Assembly: GCA_963580455.1 (NCBI GenBank)
Contig: OY756968.1
Span: 6,671,544-6,735,543 of the forward strand
DNA: 64,000 bases
Source: Euonymus europaeus
Taxonomy: Eukaryota; Streptophyta; Magnoliopsida; Celastrales; Celastraceae
Reading direction: 5' to 3'
This document shows positions 1-10,705 of this stretch, piece by piece (the first letter of the stretch is position 1; every line of letters begins with the position of its first letter). The notes below the pieces were generated by a model. That model did no database searches. It worked only from the letters and a program-made list of their open reading frames with translations, and was not told the DNA's origin. Made by a program: the position numbers and the translations under genes.

Positions 1-21
1 CTCTAAAAAAAGAATACAAAC

Positions 22-1345
22 CAATACTGATACACGGATAGCATCTGCACTCAAGTAATCACCACCAGAGTCGGTATCCTTCTCCTTGCTTTCAATGACC
101 TGTGCATTTAATAAAAATAAATAAGCAAGCATCTACGTGTAAATGTAGCAATGAAATTGTTCCAGGGTAACACAGTTTCAAATATACGATAAGGGGGTAC
201 CATTCTGAAAATTGTGTGAGATCTGCTGCTTCTAGCATTCATGTTTGTCTCCCCAAAGTGCCTATTTACTAAAAGAAATAAAGAATAATTTGCAAATTTA
301 CGTAAGAATGCCCCTATATTGAGCAAAGTCATTACTGGAATTATTCATATGGTCATTCATTTCAAACCTTCCCCTGCTTCAATTAGCTTGAGTACTTGTT
401 CAGCATCATTAACAATTTCCTCCCTGAGGCCAGAAACAAAAACGCCACGCTGGAAAACAGAAAAGCAATACTCAATCTACACACACATCAAAAGAATGCC
501 ATGGTTATGCAATCAACCAACCTCCAAACTCTCATGTATGGGCAACTTCTGATTCTCCACAGAGAAAAGATCATTTATTTCTTCATTATAAATTTCCATG
601 TAGGAAACTCGAATCAGAAACTCTCGGTCAGACGTCTGGAAATATTGCACATTAAAATAAATTAGTCCAAAATTAAGTTGTATATGCGCGCACAGAATTC
701 AAAACAAGTCATTACCATCTGTATTTTCGTAAATATATCTTTGACTGCACGGTGAATGATTCCAGGATCAGATTCCGAGCCATTCATTGTGTAAGTTTTT
801 CCACTGCTGGTCTGTCCATAAGCAAATGCAGTTCCTAAAAAATTCACAATCACAATAACTAATTAGCTTTCAAAAACAGCATCTCAAAAGGCTTCATCAA
901 TATTGAAATATCAATACAAACCTAAAAGCACAAATCGATTCAAATTGTGTATCAACGGAAACCAAAGCTGAGCTTAACAATCAAAAGAAAGATAGTAAAT
1001 AAATCATACCATTGAAGCCATCGACTGCAGCATGAATTATTTCCTTGATCAGCAGCTCGTAAACGCTTGCGTTTGTAGAGTTCTCATCGAACACGTGATC
1101 TGCAAAAATAAATAACAACCATAATATTATAATAATGAAATAAGAAAGAATTGAGAGCAAAAACCGTCAAAATTGAAGAAATGAAGAGGAATTTAATGGA
1201 TTCAAGTACCAAAGGTATAAGAGATGCCAGAGATCGGGGTGCCGTGGAGAGAGATGCGATTGTCCTCCAGCTTCCAGTAGGTTCCATTGACGGTTTCTTC
1301 TGAAACTTGTGGCCTCATCCTAACTGCAACACAGATCTTCTCCAT
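22..1345 (-). CDS. KIN-7 (CENP-E-like) kinesin, 5' part, partial
   Basis: This is the N-terminal part of a plus-end microtubule motor of the kinesin-7/CENP-E group. Seven coding exons on the minus strand join in frame with GT-AG introns: 1345-1210, 1099-1010, 834-716, 635-522, 449-368, 268-201 and 99-22, giving 229 residues. The start MEKICVAVRMRP is the usual beginning of the motor domain. The ATP-binding P-loop GQTSSGKT is at about residues 82-89, and the switch I motif NARSSRSH at about 191-198. The last exon ends just before the expected switch II motif, so the rest of the motor and the coiled-coil tail lie beyond the left edge. An in-frame ATG at 1453 would add 36 residues unlike the family, so I prefer 1345. 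The resemblance is to Arabidopsis KIN-7O-type proteins; the exact orthologue is inferred. Nothing is broken in the visible part. Confidence 0.92.
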
Positions 1346-2362
1346 GATTGATGCTCGAATTTCACTCTCCACTGAATCGGAGGAGGTGGTATGTGTGTGA
1401 TTTTGGAAGAAGTGGTTTCCCTGTTTGTTTTGAATTGGGAGGCGGGCTGTCAAACTTTGGCTTTTGTGTTTTGAAAACGATCTGTTTACTGAAATGACCC
1501 TTGATATGTTTCAAAATTTCACAACGTTGGTGGACTACAGTTGGGCTTGGGCTTGCTGGATCCAAATTCATGGGCTTGTACATGGATCCGATTTCATGGG
1601 CTTGCCGAATCCAATAGAGACGTTATATTTTGCGTCCACCAAGCTTCAATCATCAATCATCGATCATCAATACCTATAACTAATACAGAAGCAGATGAGA
1701 ATACTAAATTTTGAGCATGTCGCATCACTTTCTTAATACAATCCAATGTTAGCCTGTATTTTATTAGACTAATTTTAATTAATTAATAAAATTAAATGCA
1801 TATTTATTTCCACAACGCTTAAACCTTCCTTTTTCGATACGATACGATGGTTCTTAATCTACACAACGTCTCCTATTTTTCACAAACGGTCGAACTTCCA
1901 ACCCCTTTGAATCAAGTTCCTTAGATCTGCCCCTTTGTCCCTCTCACTTTGGTTACAAATAGTTCCACATAAAAAAAAAACCCATGGAGAGCATATCGAA
2001 GCCTAGAGAGAGAATGGTGATGAAGCATGGAACATGAAATAGAAATAGTGACAGAGAGAGGTTGCGATTAGGGTTCTTTCATCTTTTATTGCTTAGCAAC
2101 CCTTTATTCAAATCCATGATCACGACCAGGTATGGATATCTGAGTTCGTATTTCGACTACTCTAGGCATGTTATCGTCAATTGATTTCCATCTAATAGGG
2201 TTGTTTCTCACTTCGCTGGTCCTTCGTGTTGTGTAGTCCCGGGTGATTGAGGTGTTTTGCTTTCTCTTTACTTTGATTTCCCCAGTGGTTGGTCTTCTAT
2301 TTAGAATGTGTCAATTCTTGCTCCGTCGGTAGCCATGTTGTGTTTAACGGGATAATTGCAGT
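1346..2362. other. Intergenic; kinesin upstream region and remnant of a host locus
   Basis: There is no convincing coding region. 1346-1450 is the presumed kinesin 5' leader and promoter. 1860-2140 looks like a leader: pyrimidine-rich, then GA-rich, with a possible splice donor after GACCAG near 2129. It contains the first copy of a duplicated segment (see 1925-2035). The stretch 2141-2362 resembles intron sequence and is cut by the hAT-like element at 2363. Confidence 0.5.
1925..2035 (+). repeat. Duplicated host segment, copy 1
   Basis: About 110 bp here recurs at 8700-8772 plus 11480-11520, where the second copy is split by a CACTA element. Shared landmarks are the CCTCTTTGT-like start, GATTACAAATA, CCCATGGAGAGCATAT and TCGAAGCCTAGAGAGAGA, then AAGCATGGAGCATG. 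Copy 1 is uninterrupted and so shows roughly how the CACTA target looked before insertion. Confidence 0.75.
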
Positions 2363-3588
2363 TAGGCATGGCAATGGGGCGGATCGGGCACGGATCAGGG
2401 GTGATCTGCTACCGCCCCGCCCCTCAGATCAGATGACCCGATCTGCCCCGCCCCGGTCTGCGGGGCAGATCGAACTGATCCGCGTCTGCCCCATTGTTGA
2501 TCCGCGGGGCCCCGACCCGATCCGACCCGGGTAACAATTTTTTTTTTAAAAAAAAAATACAAACATTATATTCATATCTCAAAATGACATGAATGAAGAG
2601 GTCCTGCAAAGTTAAAAACTTTTTCAAGAGTTTCAAAGCTTCATAAATTATAATCCCATAGTACTAGAATGTAACAAAAATGAATGGCTTGGACATGTCT
2701 TTTCCCCGGTTTGCTAGGTCTTATGTTCTAGAAGATGTCACATTAATTTACATCAAAAAAATGCTCTGCTTATGAGAAAATGAATGCTATTAATCTAAAC
2801 TCCCTGAATATTATATACTAGGTTTGCTGTTGGAAGATCAAGTTGATTTCCCATATCTGATTTCACAAGATCCTTCAATTGGTCTCTTGGGGTTGAGATA
2901 CACATATGAAAGTTTCATTAACCCAATAACCCTTTGTCCTAATTGCTTACCCTAAACTCAAATCCTAACCTATAGTCCATAATCATAAACTAAGAGAATC
3001 ATAATTCACAACCCTAAAGTGTCCCAATAATCCTTTGTCCTAATTGTTTACCCTATTACTTATCCTAATCTTTCCTAATATTATTAACATAACCATAACT
3101 TAAGAAACTCACTAAGTCTAATTGTGTATCCTAACCCTAAAGTCAAAACTCAAACCTTAACTATGAAACATGCTACATAAAGTATAAAGCCTATAAAGAT
3201 CTCATGATTAATAACATCATTAGTCATTTAGTCTATAAAATTTTGATATTAATACAAATATTAACTATAATACTACATAAGTAAACTACATGTGTTATAT
3301 ACTTATATTAATATATGTATAAATATCTTACATCCCCTAACATATACATATTACATATCACAAAAATATATATATATATATATAATATATTCGGGTCGGA
3401 TCGCGGGGCGGATCACGGGGCGGATCGGGGCGGATCAGATCACTGATCCGTAACCGCCCCGATCCGCCTTCGGATCAAAAATTTTGGACCCGTAACCGCC
3501 CCATTATTAGCTTGGATCGGATAATATCCGCGCGGATCGGGTCGGGGCGGATCGGGTCGGGCGGATCGGGTACAAATTGCCATCCCTA
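2363..3588. mobile_element. Non-autonomous hAT-like element, 1.2 kb
   Basis: The ends are TAGGCATGGCAAT and its imperfect inverse ATTGCCATCCCTA (12 of 13 match), close to the Ac-type hAT terminus. Perfect 8 bp target duplications ATTGCAGT lie at 2355-2362 and 3589-3596, the size typical of hAT transposition. The first 170 bp and last 190 bp are very GC-rich, with many CGGATC/GGATCGGG units in both orientations. The middle is AT-rich, with a TA run near 3366-3384 and degenerate CCCTAA-like words. There is no transposase frame, so movement would need a transposase made elsewhere. Confidence 0.82.
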
Positions 3589-3832
3589 ATTGCAGTGCTA
3601 TTTGTTTCTAGCTGTGCCACAAATTGAAAAAGGTGAGTTTCTTGACTAACCTTAAATGAGTATCCATGGCATTTTGAGTCATTTGTATGTGTCAAGGGAA
3701 TCCATGCTATCATGCTATATATGTTGTTTCTTCTTAAGATTATGAAAAATATTTTTGGTTCTACTTGTCATGATTCAATTTATTAATTGTTTCGGCACTT
3801 CATTTTTAATAGTTTCTACCTTATGCTACTTT
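3589..3832 (+). pseudogene. Host sequence with an exon-like piece (3612-3632)
   Basis: Between the hAT-like element and the Copia element is 240 bp of host DNA. A 21 nt exon-like block at 3612-3632 has a TTTCTAG acceptor and a GGTGAGTT donor and reads LCHKLKK. It would join in frame with a second exon-like block at 8643-8697, on the other side of the Copia element. I do not recognise the protein. The blocks may be remnants of one disrupted gene or chance splice-like sequence. Confidence 0.3.
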
Positions 3833-4087
3833 TGTTAGATTTCATAAATCTACATCAAATGAGTAATGCAAGAACAACAGAGCTTCATTCTTACCAGAAC
3901 ACACTTAGAGAGTTTTACAAAAGTAGTGACGGCTACACTTCCCAGCACACACACACTACTAAACCCTAGCACATACATTTTGACTTAAATAGAAAACAAC
4001 ACAGCACCATAACCATAAAGCATAAAACGACACCGTACAACTTAAAGACAATAAAGGAAAAATAAGAAATAGCATAAAAGTCTAACA
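3833..4087 (-). repeat. 3' LTR of the 3.8-8.6 kb Copia element
   Basis: 255 bp, beginning TGTTAGA and ending TCTAACA. On the plus strand it is the left copy, and it matches 8319-8573 without a visible difference. It is the 3' LTR because the element is transcribed on the minus strand. Confidence 0.95.
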
Positions 4088-4100
4088 CCCCTCCTTGATG

Positions 4101-6923
4101 CTATTTCTCCATCACACCAAGTTTTGCACGTAACTCTGCAAACTTGATCCTATCCACTCCTTTAGTAAAAATGTCAGCCAGTTGAGAAGCACTTTCACAG
4201 AAATCCAGGGAGATAGCTTTGTTGCTCACAAAATCTCGCAAAACATGATACTTGATCTTGATGTGTTTGCTCCGACTATGAAACACAGAATTTTTAGCCA
4301 TACAGATAGCTGACTTGCTATCACACCGTATGCTGACAGGCCCTTCTTGTAATTCTTTCAGATCATTCAAGATGTGCCGCAACCAAGTTGAGTGATTTGC
4401 TGCCAGAGCAGCTGCAACATACTCAGCTTCAGCTGTGCTTTGGGCTACAGTTTGTTGTTTTCTGGACAGCCAAGTAAAAGATCCAGATCCAAACATGAAC
4501 ACATACCCAGAAGTACTTTTCATATCATCGGGAGATCCAGCCCAATCACTGTCTGAGAATCCCTGCAACTGAGCATCAGGTTTGTGACAATATAAGATAC
4601 CGTGCAGCTTTGTGCCTTGCAAATACCGAAATATTCTTTTGACTCCACCAAGATGATTTTCACTTGGACATTGCAAAAATTGGGATAGCAAGTTTGTTGC
4701 AAATTGAATGTCAGGGCGAGTTGAAGATAGGTATAAAAGACTTCCTATCATGCTTCTATACAATCTAGGGTCTGCCTTCCTGGAACCATCCTCTTTGAAG
4801 AACTTCTCATGAGCCACAATGGGAGTTGAGACCGGCTTACATTCTTCCAAGCCAAACTTTACCAGCAACTCTTGAATATACTTGTGTTGACAAATAAACA
4901 CCTGCCCTTCTTGTTGATCAACTTCAATTCCCAGAAAATACTTCATTAATCCCAAATCATTCATTTCAAACTTCACTTTCATATTTTCTTTGAACTCTGA
5001 GATTAAGATCTCATCATTTCCTGTGATAACAAGATCATCCACGTAAAGAGAAACAATGATCTTTCTACTACCAGCAATTTCCTTGACATAAAGAGTAGAC
5101 TCACTCTTACTTCTCTTAAAACCTTGGCTAGTGAAATACTCGTCAATACGACTATACCAAGCTCGTGGAGCTTGTTTAAGTCCATATAGAGCCTTTTTCA
5201 GTTTAAGAACTTTGGTCTCTTTACCTTTCTCCACAAAGCCTGGAGGTTGCTGAATAAACACTTCCTCTTCAAGATAGCCATTTAAAAAGGCTGATTTTAC
5301 ATCAAGATGGTACAACTTCCATTTCCTTTGAGCTGCCAAAGCAAATAAAAGTCTAACTGTCTCCATTCGTGCTACTGGAGCAAAGGTCTCAGTATAATCT
5401 TTTCCATACTGCTGAGAGTACCCTTTTGCCACCAACCGAGCCTTGTATTTAGAGACAGTGTTATCTGGATTCAGTTTTGTCTTGAACACCCATTTCGCCC
5501 CTATAGCCTCTTTGTCTGCAGGGAGATCAACAAGACTCCAAGTTTCATTTTTCTCTATCTGGTGAATCTCTTCTTCCATAGCATCAATCCAGATTTTGTT
5601 TCTAAAAGCCTCAGTGAGACTTCGTGGCTCCAGAGAACTCAATCTGCAAGATTCATAAATATCAGCAATGCTTCTATGCTTTAACTCTGGAGACTCTACA
5701 CTCTCATCAGAAAATTCTTCTAGTATCTCAGGATCGCTTTCAAAAGTTAAGTCATCATCTTCATTAGATTCACTTTCACATTCTCTATCACGGTTTGTTA
5801 TCTCACTATCACTAGCAACTGCTTGTTCGACCACATTTTGCTGCTCCTCTAAAATTCCTTTTGATTCTGGACTACTATCTGTAGAATACAGTTTTATCTC
5901 ACTCCCACTCCAGTCCCAGACAGCCTTCTCATCTACTTCCACATCTCTGACAATAACAAGCTTTTTGGTTTCCAGGTTGAAGACTCTGAAACCTTTTGAT
6001 CGAGAACTATACCCCAAAAATATCCCTGTTTCAGATTTTTTATCCAATTTCCTCCTTTTAGAATCAGTAACATGAATATAACACACACTACCAAAGACTT
6101 TAAGATGTTTTGCAGAGGGCTTAATACCTGTCCATGCCTCAAAAGGAGTCATGTTCTTGACAGCTTTAGTACAACATCGATTCAGCAAAAAAACAGCAGT
6201 GTTCACTGCTTCAGCCCACAACCACTTAGGAAGATTTTTACCCGCCAATAGAGTTCTTGCCATCTCCATCACACTCCTATTTTTCCTCTCGGAAACTCCA
6301 TTTTATTCTGGGGCATATCCTACAGTTAGTTGATGAAGAATACCAGAATCAGCACAAAAATCTTCAAACTCTTTTGAGGTGAACTCCCCACCTCTGTCAC
6401 TTCTGAGAATCTTAATCTTTTTACCAGATTGATTCTCTACAAAAGATTTGAATTTCTTAAACTTGTGAAGAACTTCAGACTTTTCTTTTAGAAAATAGAC
6501 CCAAGTCATTCTCGAAAAATCATCAACGAAAAGCAAGAAATATTTATTACCTTCATTTGTAGTTGTATGCATCGGACCATACACATCCGTGTGAACCAAG
6601 CCCAAGCACTCACTGGCTCTCCAGGCAGCTTCATCATGGTAGGGTTTTCGCTTCTGTTTCCCTTCCATACAGCTACTACATAAGGAAAAATTATCGAACA
6701 CAACTGAAAGATGAGAGATCATATGTGAATCTTGAATTTTCTGAAAACTGGAGTAGCTTAAGTGACCCATTCTCTGATGCCACAACTTTGATTCTTCTTC
6801 AGATACTTTCAAAGCAATTTCTGAAGAATTGTTAACAAGATCTTTATTGAAGTCCAGAATAAAACTTCTCTTCCTTTGCATTTCGACAATTGCAACAACA
6901 CTATTAGTTTTTTTTCTCATCAA
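4101..6923 (-). pseudogene. Copia pol: integrase, RT, RNase H (one nonsense codon)
   Basis: This is the pol part of the element. From 6923 down, the frame encodes the integrase zinc motif (HQRMGH with CSSC), then the catalytic core with HTDVYGP and RSDRGGEF. A TAA at 6305-6303 replaces a residue in the conserved region just before NGVSERKNR. The same frame continues to 4101: the capsid-like linker, reverse transcriptase with YVDDL at the active site, and Copia RNase H with AQSTAEAEY and CDSKSAICMAK. The frame relative to gag is shifted at the A8 run near 6910-6920. Apart from these two lesions it is full length, in keeping with recent insertion. Confidence 0.92.
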
Positions 6924-8250
6924 GGATTTTACAGGTCTTTCCCTTGAACATCAAGGTGAAGCCCTTCTCCATGAGTTGCCCTACACTGAGCAGATTTGAA
7001 TCTAACTTCGGCACAAACATAACATCACTTATCAGATAGTCACCTTGCAGAGTTATAATACGAGCAATACCTTTCCCTTCAACTCTAACAAGCTCCCCAT
7101 CTCCAAGAACAACATTAGTACTGAATGATCTATCAAGATACTTGAAGAGATTTACATTTGCCGTCATGTGATTACTTGCTCCTGAATCAAGGATCCAAGA
7201 TGTCTCCATGGATGCAGTGTCGGTTAAACAAGCTCTAAATAAGAACTCATCCTCATCATCAGTCTCTTGAGCCATGTTAGCTTTTTGCTTGTCTTTCTCG
7301 GTTTGTCTACACTCTTTCAGAACATGACCAAATCGACCACAACCTCGACATTGAGGTTTCCCCTTATTCCAGCAATGCTCATCAATATGGCCTTCCTTCT
7401 TGCAAATACTGCATTGTGGCTTCGTTTTACCCCAACAGTTTTCCTCCATATGCCCTTCCTTTTTACAGGAATTGCAAAAAGGTTTGGAACCAGATTTATT
7501 CCAACCTCCAGAGAACCCACCAATATTTTTCTTACAATTTTCTTGCTCCATTTTGATCCTGTATGCACTCTCTGAATGTTCAAGATTAAGACCTTCAATC
7601 TTGACCCGAGTTTCATGTGCCTCTAATGATCCTATTAGATCACTGACAGTCATCTTGTCCAGGTCTTTAGTTTCTTCAACTGTGGTCACAATATTATTGT
7701 ACTTGGGTGTCAAACTTATTAAGATTTTCTCGATCACCCTTCGGTCAGACATTTCTTCACCATGAGTCCTCAATCTATTGACAACATCCATAACCCGAGT
7801 ATAGTAATCTGAAATAAGCTCCCCTTCTTTCATCAATAAATTCATCAATTCCCTTCTCATACTATGCAATTTCACAACACGAACCTTAGAATGACCTTGA
7901 AATTCAGTGCTCAATATATCCCATGCTTGCTTAGCACAGTTTGCTCCAGAAATTCGAGGAAAAATGGACTCTGCAACAGTGCTATGAATCACTAACAATG
8001 CTGTATTATCACGTTCAATATCTTGTTTTACCTTAGTTTCATCAACCACAGTCTTAGAAGTACCCCCTTTTTCAGTGGACGACGCACTTGGATCGTTGTC
8101 AGCAAGACACACTGGACAACCCACCTCAATATACTCCCATAATCCCTTGGATTTAAAATAGATTCTCAGAAATGTAGACCAATAATCGTACCTGTCACCG
8201 GAGAAGACAGGCAACGCACAGGTCACAGGATTTGCAGGATTGGACATCAT
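6904..8250 (-). pseudogene. Copia Gag and protease, with three zinc knuckles
   Basis: Gag starts at one of two adjacent ATGs (8250 or 8247), just inside the primer site, and reads MSNPANP. The capsid region has the UBN2-like block LSTEFQGHSKVRVVKLHSM. It is followed by three CCHC zinc knuckles in a row (CNSCKKEGHMEENC, CSICKKEGHIDEHC, CRGCGRFGHVLKEC); most plant Copia Gags I know carry one. The protease active site is WILDSGASNHMT. The frame stops at 6904 because of a length change in a run of eight A's; integrase continues in another frame. Confidence 0.9.
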
Positions 8251-8304
8251 GGTGGCCAAGCAGACAAAGAAGATGAACAGCGCCAATCGCAAGACGTGGA
8301 TCTA

Positions 8305-8318
8305 ATCCTCTGATACCA
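8305..8318 (-). promoter_or_regulatory. Primer binding site, initiator tRNA-Met type
   Basis: Immediately inside the 5' LTR the minus strand reads TGGTATCAGAGGAT. Its first 11 bases are the standard complement of the plant initiator tRNA-Met 3' end used to prime Copia reverse transcription. Confidence 0.9.
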
Positions 8319-8573
8319 TGTTAGATTTCATAAATCTACATCAAATGAGTAATGCAAGAACAACAGAGCTTCATTCTTACCAGAACACACTTAGAGAGTT
8401 TTACAAAAGTAGTGACGGCTACACTTCCCAGCACACACACACTACTAAACCCTAGCACATACATTTTGACTTAAATAGAAAACAACACAGCACCATAACC
8501 ATAAAGCATAAAACGACACCGTACAACTTAAAGACAATAAAGGAAAAATAAGAAATAGCATAAAAGTCTAACA
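8319..8573 (-). repeat. 5' LTR of the 3.8-8.6 kb Copia element
   Basis: 255 bp, the right-hand copy on the plus strand and the 5' LTR for the minus-strand element. No difference from 3833-4087 was found by eye. It is followed by the target duplication ACTTT. Confidence 0.95.
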
Positions 8574-8642
8574 ACTTTGACTTATTATAGATCAGTTGCC
8601 TGCTTGTTTACATCTTCGAGTCTTTAATCATATATGTTGCAG

Positions 8643-8697
8643 GAAAGAGAACAAGTTTTGCAGTCATTTAAAAGTGGCATCACACAAATTTTGGATT
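8643..8697 (+). pseudogene. Exon-like remnant of an unrecognised gene
   Basis: After a good acceptor (TATATGTTGCAG) the plus strand reads EREQVLQSFKSGITQILDS, which looks like a helical segment. It joins in frame to the block at 3612-3632 once the Copia element is discounted. The duplicated segment (copy 2) begins straight after it with no donor. I do not recognise the family; a truncated gene copy is the likeliest explanation. Confidence 0.3.
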
Positions 8698-8699
8698 CA

Positions 8700-8772
8700 T
8701 GCATCTGCCTCTTTGTTCCTCTAACTTTGATTACAAATACATCACAAAAAATCAACCCATGGAGAGCATATA
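8700..8772 (+). repeat. Duplicated host segment, copy 2 (left half)
   Basis: This is the diverged second copy of 1925-2035, cut after GAGAGCATATA by the CACTA element at 8773. The right half resumes at 11480 with ATATCGAAGCC and runs to about 11520. Confidence 0.75.
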
Positions 8773-9589
8773 CACTACAAGAAAATTGGGAATTTACCGA
8801 CGGAAACTCTTTGTCGGTATTTACTGACAGATTACAGACGGATTAGCGATGAACTTTTCATTTTTGAACTTATCGACGGATTGCCGACGGACTACCGACA
8901 GAATAATTACCGACGGATTATTTTTGTCGGTAAAATTTGGCGCCAAGTTTGGTGCGGAAATTAGCCACCGATTACCGACAGAAATTCCGTCGGTAAATTA
9001 TTATTTTTTTATTTTAAAAAATAATTTACCGACGGAATTTAATCCGTCGGTAACTATTTTATTATCAATTTTTTAAATTTGAAAATTCTTTTTCAGACGG
9101 ATAATTCCGTCGGTAAGTTTTTAAATTTTTTTTAAAACACGGGCATTCTGCCTTTCTTTACGCAAACTTTGCACCATTCTTCCTCTCTGCTTCTACAATC
9201 CTAGGGTTCCTTCACCTCTTTCTTCCTCTGTTCTTCGTGGATGACGACGATTCCCGATTTGTGCGAATAGGAGCTGGATAATTATCTTTTTCGCGATCAG
9301 TTCTTCATCAGGTACGATTTCAATTATTTCTCTTTTCCTTTCCTTTTCGCGATTACAAGTTCTAGGGTTCCTAGAAAAATCTGATTTTGAGGTTTCGTTG
9401 TTGGAGGCTAAGGTATGTTTCCATCTATGGCTGCTATCATTGGCACGAAAGAGTTGGTGACAACTATTTTCATGAATTTATCTTTAACTTCGAGATGTTT
9501 TTTGAATTCTTGCATTTGCTTGTTTGCTCAAAATTAGCATGAGAAAGAAATTATCTTTCGGGATTTCTATATCTGCCTGCATTTCCTGG

Positions 9590-9705
9590 AGAAAGAAGAT
9601 CGCCTTCTCACACTTTCTTTTCCACTGGAGGGAGGTTTTTGTATGTGTTCGGTGGTTACGGAAAAAACAACTGCCAGACCAACCAAGTTCACGTCTTTGA
9701 TACTG
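9590..9705 (+). pseudogene. Captured kelch-repeat gene fragment
   Basis: Inside the CACTA element the plus strand reads RRSSHTFFSTGGRFLYVFGG, then YGKNNCQTNQVHVFDT. This contains the VFGGYG and HVFDT signatures of a kelch blade (galactose oxidase/kelch superfamily). A consensus-like donor (ACTG then GTGGGT) ends the block at 9705. Upstream, 9240-9312 looks like a leader exon with a CAGGTACG donor. No start or full reading frame is present, so this is a transduplicated fragment. The donor gene is not in the window. Confidence 0.65.
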
Positions 9706-10655
9706 GTGGGTTTTTACTCTGTTATGTTGTTTCTAATTTTTTCCATTTTCTTGCTTTTTCCCATGGTAATCAATGTGGTGCCAAGATGAATTTTTTACTC
9801 TGGTTGAATTTATTATGCAAGGACCCCAACATCAAAATGAGAGTCTTATGCTCTAAGATGGTGAGTAATAATATAGCCTAGTAAGTTGAACGTAAGAGGG
9901 TAGTTATATGTAGATCATGAAGAACGAAATAAACAAAGTCTAGATGAATGTGGAAGTAAAAGAATGACGCAAGAATAAACATTCTCATCATGCTACTTGA
10001 TAAACAATAATTTTTTTTTGAGAACTTTTGGTTCTAAAACTTGCCATTGGAATATTGAATATTCTCTTTTATAGATGTTGGTAAACATGTCATCTTGTTC
10101 TCACAAGGTGCATGTATTTTATTTATCCACACCTTTCTGTTTTTATGAGGCAAAAGGTACTTTTACTAGTTATAAGGAGTGGGGGCATCCACTTTGTCTT
10201 CAGCTGGTTCTCATAGCATGAAAAGTTTCAATTCAATTCTTTTATGCTTTTGAGCATCTCATAGTTTGCCTTAAATTGCAAAATTGAAGCATTGCAGTGG
10301 TATTGATTTATTATATCAGGAACATGATGTTCTAGGTTATTGGTGATTAAAAGGCAAGTTGTAAGACATTATCTTGAAGAATATAATAGAAAAAATATTT
10401 ATGTGCATCATCTATTGACTTTACATTATTTGATATAGATTGATCAATTTTTAAAAATCCTAACTTTGTTACTTTTCTTCCTTTTTCCCCCTCCTTTTGT
10501 GCTCCCCTGAATTGAGTTACTTTTCTAAGATGCTGATAGATGGGTATCTAGCTGAGGTAGCACCTGATGTCAACTTGAAAATGCAGAAATTTTAGTCACT
10601 TGCATTGCTTATCCCTAATTATACCAGGCCATTAAACGATGGGATCTATCGTGCT

Positions 10656-10660
<5 letters not shown>

Positions 10661-10703
<43 letters not shown>
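10661..10703. repeat. (TA)n microsatellite
   Basis: About 43 bp of uninterrupted TA dinucleotides, in the intron-like interior of the CACTA element. Confidence 0.97.

Positions 10704-10705
<2 letters not shown>

Larger units (their letters stand above)
3833..8573 (-). mobile_element. Ty1/Copia LTR retrotransposon, recent, defective
   Basis: A complete 4741 bp element on the minus strand. The LTRs at 3833-4087 and 8319-8573 are both 255 bp and identical by eye, which points to recent insertion. Target duplications ACTTT lie at 3828-3832 and 8574-8578. The tRNA-iMet primer site follows the 5' LTR. A purine tract (RC of 4088-4096) sits at the 3' LTR, only about 13 bp from the pol stop. Gene order is Gag, protease, integrase, RT, RNase H, which is Copia. 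Gag-protease and pol are split by a frameshift in an A8 run, and pol has one in-frame TAA, so this copy is not autonomous. Confidence 0.95.

Noticed and set aside
1346..1453. Upstream in-frame ATG extending the kinesin
   Set aside because: The extension is unlike kinesin N-termini; MEKICVAVRMRP is the usual start.
2940..3170. CCCTAA-like words suggesting interstitial telomere repeats
   Set aside because: They are scattered and irregular, not head-to-tail TTTAGGG arrays, and lie inside the hAT-like element.
5668..6075. Ser-rich open frame on the plus strand
   Set aside because: It is the antisense of the conserved Copia pol linker region.
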